Assembly: GCA_036384915.1 (NCBI GenBank)
Contig: DASVLJ010000027.1
Span: forward strand, 1 to 64,000
Source: PKWO01 sp036384915
Lineage (GTDB): Bacteria > Pseudomonadota > Gammaproteobacteria > Burkholderiales > Burkholderiaceae_D
Direction of reading: 5' to 3'
DNA: 64,000 nucleotides
Below, piece after piece: positions 51,379 through 59,680 of the stretch; within the stretch, counting starts at the first letter, position 1; each line of letters starts with the position of its first letter. A program made the position numbers and the translations under genes. The notes under the pieces are model-generated. The model searched no databases and was not told where the DNA came from. It saw nothing but the letters and a program-made list of their open reading frames with translations.

Positions 51379-52836
51379 ATGACCGCACCCCGTATTCTCG
51401 TCGTCGACGATGAACCCGATCTGCGCGAGCTGCTTGAGATCACGCTCGTCAAGATGGGGCTCGATGTCGACAGCGCAGCCTCGCTGGAAGAGGCGCGGCT
51501 CCTGCTGGCTGCGCATGACTACGCCCTGGCCTTGACCGACATGCGCCTGACCGATGGCCAGGGTATCGACCTGGTGCGCGAGATTTCCGCCCGGCCGAAG
51601 AACCTGCCGGTTGCCGTACTGACCGCTTTCGGCAGTGCCGATAACGCCGTGGCGGCGCTGAAGGCGGGCGCGTTCGATTACCTGTCCAAGCCGGTGGGGC
51701 TGGAGCAGTTGCGCACGATGGTGCAATCGGCGTTGCGCATTTCGCGCCCGGAAGAGGCGAATGCAGCCGTCGAACCGACGCAGCCGAGTTTGCGCCTGGT
51801 CGGCCAGTCGGCGGCGATGCGCGAATTGCGCGCCCAGATATCCAAGCTGGCGCGCAGCATGGCGCCCATCGCCATCACGGGCGAGTCGGGCAGCGGCAAG
51901 GAGCTGGCCGCGCGCGACATCCATTCCCAGAGTGCGCGCGCCGACAAGCCCTTTGTCGCCGTCAATTGCGGCGCCATTCCGGAAACGCTGATGGAGGCGG
52001 AATTCTTCGGCTACCGCAAGGGGGCATTCACCGGCGCGACCGAGGATCGGGACGGCTTCTTCCAGGCCGCCAACGGCGGCACGCTGCTGCTCGACGAGGT
52101 GGCGGACTTGCCGCTGGCGATGCAGGTCAAGCTGTTGCGCGCAATCCAGGAGCGGCGGGTGCGCAAGCTCGGCGCCACCGCCGAGGAAGCGGTCGACGTG
52201 CGCATCATCAGTGCCACGCACCAGCATTTGGCCGCCTGCGTCGAGCGCGGCGCCTTCCGCCAGGATTTGTATTACCGGCTCAACGTCATCGAGCTTGCCT
52301 TGCCGCCCTTGCGCGAGCGCAGCGACGATATCGCCATGCTTGCCTCGCTGATCCTGGACCGCCTCGCCGGCGGGGCGGCATCCGCAGTGCTGTCGCCGGA
52401 AGCGCTCCAAGCCTTGAAGGCTTATTCCTTCCCGGGCAACGTGCGCGAACTGGAGAACATACTCGAACGCGCGGTGGCGTTTGCCGGCGGCGGCGTGATC
52501 GAGGTGGCCGATCTGGCCCTCAAGGGAGTTGGGGGCAATGGCGCCGCGCCTCCCGAATCCATACCGCGCGGACCCGAACCTGAGCCGGAAGCCGCACAGT
52601 TCGGGCGGGCAGCCGAGGCGTTGAGCGCCAACCCGGTTCCCCCTATTCCCGCCGACCTGCTGCCGGCCCTGCCGTGCGACCTGCCGCAATACCTCGATGC
52701 GATGGAGCGGGAAATCATGCGCCGTGCGCTGGAGAAGACACGCTACAACCGCACCCAGGCGGCCGATCTGCTGGGCATCAGTTTTCGCCAGCTGCGCTAC
52801 CGCATGCAAAGGCTGGGCATCCATGAACCCGATTGA
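51379..52836 (+). CDS. pilR: Sigma-54-dependent response regulator PilR-like
   Basis: A 485-residue NtrC-family activator. The receiver domain (about 5-115) has phospho-acceptor Asp54 with Asp10/Asp11 in VVDDEPD. The AAA+ domain carries GESGSGKE (168-175), the sigma-54 contact loop GAFTGA (215-220) and Walker B LLLDEV. A Fis-type helix-turn-helix closes the protein (NRTQAADLLGISFRQLRYRM). The partner kinase lies 41 bp upstream. The usual target is the pilA promoter, not in this window. Confidence 0.9.
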   Translation: MTAPRILVVDDEPDLRELLEITLVKMGLDVDSAASLEEARLLLAAHDYALALTDMRLTDGQGIDLVREISARPKNLPVAVLTAFGSADNAVAALKAGAFDYLSKPVGLEQLRTMVQSALRISRPEEANAAVEPTQPSLRLVGQSAAMRELRAQISKLARSMAPIAITGESGSGKELAARDIHSQSARADKPFVAVNCGAIPETLMEAEFFGYRKGAFTGATEDRDGFFQAANGGTLLLDEVADLPLAMQVKLLRAIQERRVRKLGATAEEAVDVRIISATHQHLAACVERGAFRQDLYYRLNVIELALPPLRERSDDIAMLASLILDRLAGGAASAVLSPEALQALKAYSFPGNVRELENILERAVAFAGGGVIEVADLALKGVGGNGAAPPESIPRGPEPEPEAAQFGRAAEALSANPVPPIPADLLPALPCDLPQYLDAMEREIMRRALEKTRYNRTQAADLLGISFRQLRYRMQRLGIHEPD

Positions 52837-53407
52837 CTATGCGATCGACGCGGCCGGCTGGTGTGCGGCCGCGGCGCGCCAGCCTTCGCCCAACTGCGAC
52901 GCGCGTCCCGAGGGCATGGAAATCGACCTGCTGGTGGTGCACAACATCAGCCTGCCGGCAGGGAAATTCGGCACCCCCTATATATATGAGCTGTTTTCCA
53001 ACCGGCTCGACCCGGCGGCCGAGTCCGGCTTCGCCGAACTTGCAGGCTTGCGTGTGTCTTCGCACTTCCTGGTGGCGCGCGACGGGCGCTTGACGCAATT
53101 CGTTTCCACCCATGAGCGGGCCTGGCATGCGGGATTGTCCTCGCACCGGGGGCGCGAACGCTGTAACGACTTTTCCATCGGCATCGAGCTTGAAGGCAGC
53201 GACGATGCGGCTTTCGAAGACGGCCAATACAGCGTGCTCGCCGGATTGACCGAGGCCCTGGCGGCGGCCCATCCCTTGCGCTGGGTTGCCGGCCATGAAC
53301 ATATCGCCCCGGGACGCAAGACCGATCCCGGTCCGCATTTCGATTGGGCGCGCTACCATGCGTTGCTCGGTCAAACCAGTCGCGGCAAATTGCACTTTCC
53401 CGCCTGA
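52823..53407 (+). CDS. ampD: 1,6-anhydro-N-acetylmuramyl-L-alanine amidase AmpD
   Basis: A 194-residue cytoplasmic zinc amidase recycling anhydro-muropeptides. Zinc ligands are His40 (LLVVHNIS), His158 and Asp168 (GHEHIAPGRKTDPG), with Lys166 in the catalytic loop, matching E. coli AmpD. In many bacteria loss of AmpD raises AmpR-controlled beta-lactamase. ATG 52823 lies inside the end of pilR (14-bp overlap), so the two are transcriptionally linked. Confidence 0.94.
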   Translation: MNPIDYAIDAAGWCAAAARQPSPNCDARPEGMEIDLLVVHNISLPAGKFGTPYIYELFSNRLDPAAESGFAELAGLRVSSHFLVARDGRLTQFVSTHERAWHAGLSSHRGRERCNDFSIGIELEGSDDAAFEDGQYSVLAGLTEALAAAHPLRWVAGHEHIAPGRKTDPGPHFDWARYHALLGQTSRGKLHFPA

Positions 53408-53471
53408 CGCTCGCGCAGCACCGTCGTATTTTTGCTTCACTGTTTGCGCATGCTATTTGCGGTGCTCCGCG

Positions 53472-53524
53472 TTGTTCACCACTTATCCACCGTCTATCCA
53501 CAAGCTGTTCACCAGCTATCCACC
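53472..53524 (+). promoter_or_regulatory. Array of five DnaA-box-like 9-mers, 11 bp apart
   Basis: Nine-mers begin at 53472 (TTGTTCACC), 53483 (TTATCCACC), 53494 (CTATCCACA), 53505 (CTGTTCACC) and 53516 (CTATCCACC). The second and third differ from the strong box TTATCCACA at one position. The exact 11-bp step puts all five on one helical face. They lie about 80-130 bp upstream of the nrdA promoter. DnaA control of nrdAB is known in E. coli. Confidence 0.7.
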
Positions 53525-53605
53525 GAATTGCCATGCGGAGTGCGGCGATGCAAATTTCCACTCGCAGCGCAACAAAAATATGTGCAGTTTTGCCAGAAAA
53601 AGTGA

Positions 53606-53634
53606 TTGCATCGCCCGGGTTTGGGCACTAGAAT
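53606..53634 (+). promoter_or_regulatory. Candidate nrdA promoter
   Basis: TTGCAT (53606-53611) and TAGAAT (53629-53634) are 17 bp apart. The -10 box lies inside the first NrdR box. Transcription from here gives a leader of roughly 300 nt before the nrdA ATG. Confidence 0.5.
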
Positions 53635-53670
53635 TAGTGCAAATCACAGTTTGGCCACTATAGGTAGTGT
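53625..53670 (+). promoter_or_regulatory. Pair of NrdR boxes upstream of nrdA
   Basis: GCACTAGAATTAGTGC (53625-53640) and CCACTATAGGTAGTGT (53655-53670) match the 16-bp palindromic NrdR box. Their starts are 30 bp apart, close to three helical turns, as in known NrdR sites. NrdR represses ribonucleotide reductase genes when dATP is high. Confidence 0.8.
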
Positions 53671-53938
53671 TCAGGCGTGATTTTCGCTACTAGGGCTGTT
53701 CGTTCATTCCTCAACGCAAAGTTCATATCAATAGATGCAGAAGAGGCCTTGATCAGTCTCTTTCCTGTGCAGATGAAGATGCGTTGTGCGAATCGGAATC
53801 TTTGATTTCGGCGCGCATTCGGCATGCTCGAAAAGCCCCTGAACCCTCATGAATTTGCGGGTTCAAACCCTATACAAATAATGATACGTGACGGCCCAGC
53901 GCCGTCCTATGACTAACAAGCTTCGGAGGATTTATCCC
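53671..53938 (+). other. Long leader of nrdA
   Basis: About 270 bp with no gene. GGGTT/AACCC (53856-53867) and ACGGC/GCCGT (53891-53905) can form small hairpins near the 3' end. TTGCGG with an A/T-rich stretch CTATACAAATAAT (53870-53882) could be a second, weaker promoter. The strong ribosome site GGAGGA is at 53925-53930. Confidence 0.35.
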
Positions 53939-56869
53939 ATGCAAACGTCTCAGGAAATTACCGCAAAATCCCCCGCAGATTTCGGCCTGTCCCCGGGAAT
54001 GGGCAATATCGGCGCGGCACCGTCCGCGCCTGTAGGCCTTTCCGATTACCGCATCATCCGCCGCAACGGCGCCGTGGTCGGCTTCGAGCCGTCGAAGATT
54101 TCGATCGCCGTGACCAAGGCCTTTCTGGCTGTTAACGGCGGCCAGGGTGCCGCTTCTGCACGTGTGCGCGAACTGGTCGAACAACTGACCAAGAACGTCG
54201 TCTCGGCCCTAGTTCGCCGCCAGCCGGCCGGCGGCACCTTCCACATCGAAGACGTGCAAGACCAGGTCGAACTGGCCTTGATGCGTTCCGGCGAGCATGA
54301 CGTCGCCCGCGCTTACGTGCTGTACCGCGCCAAGCGCATGGAAGAGCGCGCCCAGCAGCGCAGCGGCAAGGAAGCGCAAGCCGATACCATCGTGCTGCAC
54401 GTGGTCGAAGACGGCGTCAGCCGTCCGCTCGACATGGGCCAGGTGCGCACGCTGATCACTTCGGCCTGCATCGGTCTGGAGCAGCACGTCGACGCCGAAG
54501 CCATCCTGGCCGAGACGGTCAAGAACCTGTACGACGGCGTGCCCGTCGAAGAGCTGCACAAATCGGCCATCCTGGCCGCGCGCGCGCTGATGGAAAAAGA
54601 CCCGGCCTATAGCCTGGTCACGGCACGCCTGCTGATGCACACCATCCGCAAGGAAGTGTTCGGCCAGACGGTGGCCCAGGCCGATGCGCAATCTCACTAT
54701 ATCGATTACTTTCCGCGCTTCATCAAGAAGGGCATCGAAGCCGAGCTGCTCGATTCCAGGCTGGCCCAGTACGACCTGGCCAAGCTGGCCAATGCCCTGG
54801 TTGCCGAGCGCGACCTGCAATTCGGCTATCTCGGCTTGCAAACCCTGTACGACCGCTACTTCCTGCACGTACGCGGCACGCGCATCGAAATGCCGCAGGC
54901 GTTCTACATGCGTGTGGCCATGGGTCTGGCCCTGAACGAAATCGACCGCGAAGCGCGCGCCATCGAGTTCTACAACCTGCTGTCCACTTTCGACTTCATG
55001 AGCTCGACCCCGACCCTGTTCAACTCGGGCACGCTGCGCTCGCAACTGTCTTCGTGCTACCTGACCACGGTGGCCGACGATCTTGACGGCATTTATGAAG
55101 CGATCAAGGAAAACGCCCTGCTGGCCAAGTATGCCGGCGGACTGGGCAACGACTGGACGCCGGTGCGTTCGCTGGGAGCCCACATCAAGGGCACCAACGG
55201 CAAGTCGCAAGGCGTGGTTCCTTTCCTGAAGGTGGTCAACGACACTGCCGTGGCGGTGAATCAGGGCGGCAAGCGCAAGGGCGCCGTTTGCGCCTACCTG
55301 GAAACCTGGCACATGGACATCGAGGAATTCCTCGACCTGCGTAAAAATACGGGCGATGACCGCCGCCGCACGCACGACATGAACACGGCCAACTGGATTC
55401 CCGACCTGTTCATGAAGCGCGTCATGGAAAAGGGCGAATGGACGCTGTTCTCGCCCTCCGATACGCCAGACCTGCACGACAAGTTCGGCCGTGCCTTCGA
55501 AGAAGCCTATACCGCCTATGAAGCCAAGGCCGCGCGCGGCGAATTGCGCCTGTTCAAGAAAGTCCAGGCGCTCGATTTGTGGCGCAAGATGCTGTCCATG
55601 CTGTTTGAAACCGGCCATCCCTGGATCACGTTCAAGGATCCGTGCAACATCCGTTCGCCGCAGCAACATGTGGGCGTGGTTCACAGTTCCAACCTGTGCA
55701 CCGAAATCACGCTCAACACCAACGATTCGGAAATCGCGGTCTGCAACCTCGGTTCGGTCAATCTGCCGGCCCACATGAAGGATGGCCAGCTCGACCTGTC
55801 CAAGCTGCAAAAGACCATCCGCATCGCCATGCGCATGCTCGACAACGTGATCGACATCAACTATTACGCGGTCAAGAAGGCGCGCGACTCCAACCTGCGC
55901 CACCGTCCGGTCGGCCTGGGCATCATGGGCTTCCAGGATTGCCTGCATATGATGCGCGTGCCTTACGCCTCGATGGGGGCGGTGGAGTTCGCCGACCGTT
56001 CGATGGAAGCCGTCTGCTATTACGCCTATTACGCCTCGACCGAGCTGGCCGAAGAACGCGGCCGCTACAGCTCCTACCGCGGTTCGCTGTGGGATCGCGG
56101 TATCCTGCCGCAGGATTCGCTGAACCTGTTGGCCGAAGAGCGCGGCGGCTATCTCGAAGCCGACCGTTCGGAAACCATGGATTGGCCGGCCCTGCGCGAA
56201 CGGATCAAGGTCTACGGCATGCGCAACTCGAATTGCGTCGCCATCGCGCCGACTGCCACGATTTCCAACATCATCGGCGTCGCGGCTTGCATCGAGCCGA
56301 CCTACCAGAACCTGTACGTGAAGTCGAACCTGTCGGGCGAATTCACCGAAATCAACGAACACCTGGTGCGCGACCTGAAGGCGCGCGGCCTGTGGGACGA
56401 GGTCATGATCGCCGATCTGAAGTACTTCGACGGCAGCCTGGCCAAGATCGACCGCATACCGCAAGACCTGCGCGACCTGTACGCGACAGCCTTCGAGATC
56501 GAGCCGTCGTGGCTGGTGGAGGCTGCTTCGCGCCGCCAAAAGTGGATCGATCAGGCCCAGTCCTTGAACATCTACATGGCCGGCGCATCGGGCAAGAAGC
56601 TCGACGAAACCTACAAGCTGGCCTGGCTGCGCGGCTTGAAGACGACTTACTACCTGCGCACGATCGGCGCCACGCACGCCGAGAAGTCGACTACCAAGGC
56701 CGGCGCCTTGAATGCGGTCTCTGCCGATGCCGGCATGGGTTCCGCTGCCGGCGCAGCTGCAGCTTCGATGGCCGCTCCGGCTGCAGCGATTCCAACCGAA
56801 ATCGCGGGCGCAGCTTGCGCCTTGCGTCCGGGCGACCCGGGTTTTGAAGAGTGCGAGGCCTGCCAATAA
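53939..56869 (+). CDS. nrdA: Class Ia ribonucleotide reductase, alpha subunit
   Basis: A 976-residue catalytic subunit that reduces ribonucleoside diphosphates. Two ATP-cones precede the barrel: a canonical one (about 37-130, with GFEPSKISIAVTKAF) and a second, degenerate one (about 152-232). Key residues are Cys373 and Cys602 (the redox pair), the radical Cys587 with Asn585 and Glu589 in NLCTE, and the C-terminal pair Cys972/Cys975. ATG 53939 has GGAGGA 8 bp upstream; a GTG at 53888 is in frame but less likely. E. coli NrdA is about 760 residues with one ATP-cone. Confidence 0.95.
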   Translation: MQTSQEITAKSPADFGLSPGMGNIGAAPSAPVGLSDYRIIRRNGAVVGFEPSKISIAVTKAFLAVNGGQGAASARVRELVEQLTKNVVSALVRRQPAGGTFHIEDVQDQVELALMRSGEHDVARAYVLYRAKRMEERAQQRSGKEAQADTIVLHVVEDGVSRPLDMGQVRTLITSACIGLEQHVDAEAILAETVKNLYDGVPVEELHKSAILAARALMEKDPAYSLVTARLLMHTIRKEVFGQTVAQADAQSHYIDYFPRFIKKGIEAELLDSRLAQYDLAKLANALVAERDLQFGYLGLQTLYDRYFLHVRGTRIEMPQAFYMRVAMGLALNEIDREARAIEFYNLLSTFDFMSSTPTLFNSGTLRSQLSSCYLTTVADDLDGIYEAIKENALLAKYAGGLGNDWTPVRSLGAHIKGTNGKSQGVVPFLKVVNDTAVAVNQGGKRKGAVCAYLETWHMDIEEFLDLRKNTGDDRRRTHDMNTANWIPDLFMKRVMEKGEWTLFSPSDTPDLHDKFGRAFEEAYTAYEAKAARGELRLFKKVQALDLWRKMLSMLFETGHPWITFKDPCNIRSPQQHVGVVHSSNLCTEITLNTNDSEIAVCNLGSVNLPAHMKDGQLDLSKLQKTIRIAMRMLDNVIDINYYAVKKARDSNLRHRPVGLGIMGFQDCLHMMRVPYASMGAVEFADRSMEAVCYYAYYASTELAEERGRYSSYRGSLWDRGILPQDSLNLLAEERGGYLEADRSETMDWPALRERIKVYGMRNSNCVAIAPTATISNIIGVAACIEPTYQNLYVKSNLSGEFTEINEHLVRDLKARGLWDEVMIADLKYFDGSLAKIDRIPQDLRDLYATAFEIEPSWLVEAASRRQKWIDQAQSLNIYMAGASGKKLDETYKLAWLRGLKTTYYLRTIGATHAEKSTTKAGALNAVSADAGMGSAAGAAAASMAAPAAAIPTEIAGAACALRPGDPGFEECEACQ

Positions 56870-57006
56870 GGCTGGCTTGGCACACGGCGGGATGCGGAAG
56901 ACGGCCGCATCCCGCGCAAACAAGGTTCGCAATCGCGAAAAATTGAACTACATTGAATAGAGTGCATCGAATAAAGATGCAGTCGCAGACTAAGGAAAAC
57001 ATCGCC

Positions 57007-58221
57007 ATGCTCAATTGGGACGAAGACGTAACACCGGCAGCAACCCCCAGCCGCGCCCCCCAATTCTCCCCCGAGTTTGTGCCCCAGCCGGCCTTGGCGG
57101 AAGCCATCGGCTCCCCGCAGCAACGCGCGCCCCAACATCAAGATATCGCGTTGGATCCGGCCTTGGTGGCTAAGCCTGTGCAGGCTGCTGCGGCGGGCGA
57201 AGGCCGCCGCGTCAACGCGGCCGACAAGCGCGTCATCAACGGCCAGACCGACGTCAATCAACTCGTGCCCTTCAAGTACAAGTGGGCGTGGGACAAGTAC
57301 CTGGCGGGCTGCGCCAATCACTGGATGCCGCAGGAAATCAACATGCAGCGCGACATCGAACTGTGGAAGAACCCCAGCGGCCTGACCGAGGACGAGCGCC
57401 GGCTGGTCAAGCGCAACCTGGGTTTCTTCGTCACGGCCGACTCGCTGGCTGCCAACAACATCGTGTTGGGCACTTATCGCCATATCACCGCGCCCGAGTG
57501 CCGCCAATACCTGTTGCGCCAGGCTTTCGAAGAGGCGATCCACACCCACGCCTATCAATACATCGTCGAATCGCTGGGCCTGGATGAAGGCGAGATTTTC
57601 AATGCTTACCATGAAGTGGCCTCGATCCGCGACAAGGACGAGTTCCTGATCCCCTTCATCGACACGCTGACCAATCCCGAATTCAAGACCGGCACCACGA
57701 CCACGGACCAGCAATTGCTGAAGTCGCTGATCGTCTTTGCCTGCCTGATGGAAGGCTTGTTCTTCTATGTCGGCTTTACGCAGATTCTCGCGCTGGGCCG
57801 CCAGAACAAGATGATGGGCGCGGCGGAACAGTATCAATACATCCTGCGTGACGAATCGATGCACTGCAATTTCGGGATCGATTTGATCAACTCGATCAAG
57901 ATGGAGAACCCGCATTTGTGGACTGCGGAGTTCCGCGAAGAGATCAAAGCGTTGTTTTTACGTGCGGTGGAGTTGGAATATCGCTACGCAGAGGATACAA
58001 TGCCGCGTGGAGTGCTTGGTTTGAATGCGCCCATGTTTAAAGGATATTTGCGCTTCATCGCCAATCGGCGCGCGCAGCAGATCGGTCTCGAGACCTTGTT
58101 CGCTCAGGAAGACAATCCTTTCCCCTGGATGAGTGAGATGATCGATCTGAAGAAGGAACGGAATTTCTTCGAAACGCGCGTGATCGAATACCAGACCGGT
58201 GGCGCGTTGAATTGGGAGTAA
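57007..58221 (+). CDS. nrdB: Class Ia ribonucleotide reductase, beta subunit
   Basis: A 404-residue di-iron protein generating the tyrosyl radical. Metal ligands are visible in TADSLAANN (Asp), EEAIHTHAY (Glu and His) and DESMHCNFG (Glu and His). The Tyr ending HTHAY has the E. coli Tyr122 spacing, so this is a true tyrosyl-radical subunit. The Pro/Ala-rich first 60 residues are an N-terminal extension. ATG 57007 follows AAGGA; ATG 56977 and a TTG at 56953 are alternatives. It lies 137 bp after nrdA. Confidence 0.94.
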   Translation: MLNWDEDVTPAATPSRAPQFSPEFVPQPALAEAIGSPQQRAPQHQDIALDPALVAKPVQAAAAGEGRRVNAADKRVINGQTDVNQLVPFKYKWAWDKYLAGCANHWMPQEINMQRDIELWKNPSGLTEDERRLVKRNLGFFVTADSLAANNIVLGTYRHITAPECRQYLLRQAFEEAIHTHAYQYIVESLGLDEGEIFNAYHEVASIRDKDEFLIPFIDTLTNPEFKTGTTTTDQQLLKSLIVFACLMEGLFFYVGFTQILALGRQNKMMGAAEQYQYILRDESMHCNFGIDLINSIKMENPHLWTAEFREEIKALFLRAVELEYRYAEDTMPRGVLGLNAPMFKGYLRFIANRRAQQIGLETLFAQEDNPFPWMSEMIDLKKERNFFETRVIEYQTGGALNWE

Positions 58222-58348
58222 GCGGATTCGGCTTGCTCCCTCTAAGCAGGGAGCAGTCGAAAACAACTCCAAGAAAAAGACTGCATTGATTGGGTGACTT
58301 AGTCAGATTAATGAACAGACGACCTCATCGTTCTGAATTGTCAGGGCC

Positions 58349-58399
58349 GAAAACGCCGACGCCGCTTAAGCCGATTTCATCGGTGAAGGCGGCGTTTTC
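58349..58399 (+). terminator. Terminator-like hairpin after nrdB
   Basis: GAAAACGCCG (58349-58358) pairs perfectly with CGGCGTTTTC (58390-58399). An inner CCGA/TCGG hairpin lies at 58371-58383. It is followed by CTTTTC. It probably ends nrdAB transcripts. Confidence 0.55.
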
Positions 58400-58436
58400 C
58401 TTTTCAAAAGACTTGTTTTTTGTAAACAGTATTCCG

Positions 58437-58465
58437 ACGCCGGCATAAGTGTGCCGGCGTTTTTA
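58437..58465 (+). terminator. Second rho-independent terminator after nrdB
   Basis: ACGCCGGCA (58437-58445) and TGCCGGCGT (58452-58460) form a perfect 9-bp stem with a 6-nt loop, followed by TTTTATT. Confidence 0.8.
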
Positions 58466-58792
58466 TTGGCAAACCGATGGGCACTCAGTGCTATCGCTGC
58501 CAATTTGGATTGGCCTAGGAAGGCCGATCCAGAGCTGAAGTGCTGCATCATATGGGATTGCGGGCACCTCTGGAAATCGTAGCGAGCGACTCAGGCTCGC
58601 GTCTGCGTAGGTAGCGCAGTAGATCGATAGAGGGGTCGCGGAGAGGGGATGCAGCAGTTCAGCTGGTGCCGAATTCATTAGCGCAAACAGAGGTTTTGCT
58701 TGTGCCGATGAATAATCCGCCTGCAGTATCGCGCGCGATGCCGCAGGAGGGTTTCCAACTTAGTTATATCCATCACGTGATAGGAGAAACAA
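58466..58792. other. Upstream region of the H1-like gene
   Basis: No gene is supported. The H1-like start has GGAG about 8 bp upstream. A TATATC-like hexamer lies about 30 bp before the start, but no matching -35 was found. Nothing else stands out. Confidence 0.35.
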
Positions 58793-59446
58793 ATGGCAAC
58801 AGCAACCAAGAAGGCAGCGGCCAAGCCCGCAGCCAAGAAACCCGCAGCGAAGAAGCCGGCTGCAGCCAAGAAGCCCGTGGCCGCCAAGAAGGCAGCTGCA
58901 CCGAAGAAGGCCGCAGCAGCCAAGAAGCCCGCAGCAGCCAAGAAGGCAGCTGCACCGAAGAAGGCCGCAGCCGCTAAGAAGCCGGCAGCAGCCAAGAAGC
59001 CTGTAGCCAAGAAGGCAGTGGCAGCGAAGAAGCCCGCAGCTGCCAAGAAGCCGGTAGCTAAGAAGGCAGTGGCAGCGAAGAAGCCCGCAGCAGCCAAGAA
59101 GCCGGTAGCTGCCAAGAAGGCCGTCGCCGCCAAGAAGCCCGCAGCCAAGAAGGCCGCTGCACCGAAGAAGGCTGCTGCACCGAAGAAGGCTGCTGCTGCG
59201 AAGAAGCCCGCCGCCAAGAAACCGGCTGCGAAGAAGCCTGCTGCCAAGAAGGCTGCGGCAAAGCCTGCCGCTGCAAAGCCTGCCGCTGCGAAGAAGCCTG
59301 CTGCTGCGAAGAAGCCTGCTGCCAAGAAGGCTGCTCCGAAGAAGCCCGCCGCCGCCGCTGCTCCCGCAGCGCCTGCTGCTCCGGCTGCAAAGACGGTGTT
59401 GAGCCCGGCTGCCGCCTGGCCCTTCCCGACCGGCACGCGTCCGTAA
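58793..59446 (+). CDS. Histone H1-like Ala/Lys-rich protein
   Basis: A 217-residue, extremely basic protein. Residues 1-195 are built almost only from Ala, Lys, Pro and a few Val, in irregular AAKKPAA, KKPVAAKK and KKAAAPKK units. An Ala/Pro linker and a distinct tail ending WPFPTGTRP follow. Such proteins (BpH1/AlgP-like) bind DNA without sequence preference. The repetitive DNA makes length variation between strains likely. The N-terminal MATATKKAAAKPAAKK is close to the start of the SWIB protein at 46.1-46.6 kb. Confidence 0.85.
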   Translation: MATATKKAAAKPAAKKPAAKKPAAAKKPVAAKKAAAPKKAAAAKKPAAAKKAAAPKKAAAAKKPAAAKKPVAKKAVAAKKPAAAKKPVAKKAVAAKKPAAAKKPVAAKKAVAAKKPAAKKAAAPKKAAAPKKAAAAKKPAAKKPAAKKPAAKKAAAKPAAAKPAAAKKPAAAKKPAAKKAAPKKPAAAAAPAAPAAPAAKTVLSPAAAWPFPTGTRP

Positions 59447-59491
59447 TAATCCAGGGTAACTTGGAAAGCCCGATTCAATTCGGGCACAATT

Positions 59492-59527
59492 CCCGTTGTG
59501 CGGTCCTGTACTGCACAACGGGTTTTT
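59492..59527 (+). terminator. Rho-independent terminator after the H1-like gene
   Basis: CCCGTTGTGC (59492-59501) pairs with GCACAACGGG (59513-59522) around an 11-nt loop and is followed by five T. Confidence 0.88.
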
Positions 59528-59680
59528 ATTTTCAGGGTGCCTCGAAAATCCAACGCTTGCCCCAACCTGCGAACTGAAGCGTGGCGCGCATTCTTTGGAC
59601 CGTGCCTATCGTTGAGGTCATGAGCGGGATTTGCGACGGCCGTCCGCCATGATTTTCAAGGTGCCCTTGAGGAGAGTGTT

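Noticed and set aside
54209..56932. A 907-codon open frame antisense to nrdA
   Set aside because: Composition is a His/Gln/Val-rich shadow of a GC-rich gene; nrdA carries all catalytic residues on the other strand.
58793..59390. Short tandem repeats that could suggest a CRISPR array
   Set aside because: The repeats are in-frame codon repeats of an Ala/Lys protein, with no spacers of constant length.
58678..59565. Ala/Phe/Gly-rich frame antisense to the H1-like gene
   Set aside because: It is the mirror of Ala/Lys repeats and extends into the terminator; the plus-strand protein has a proper ribosome site and tail.
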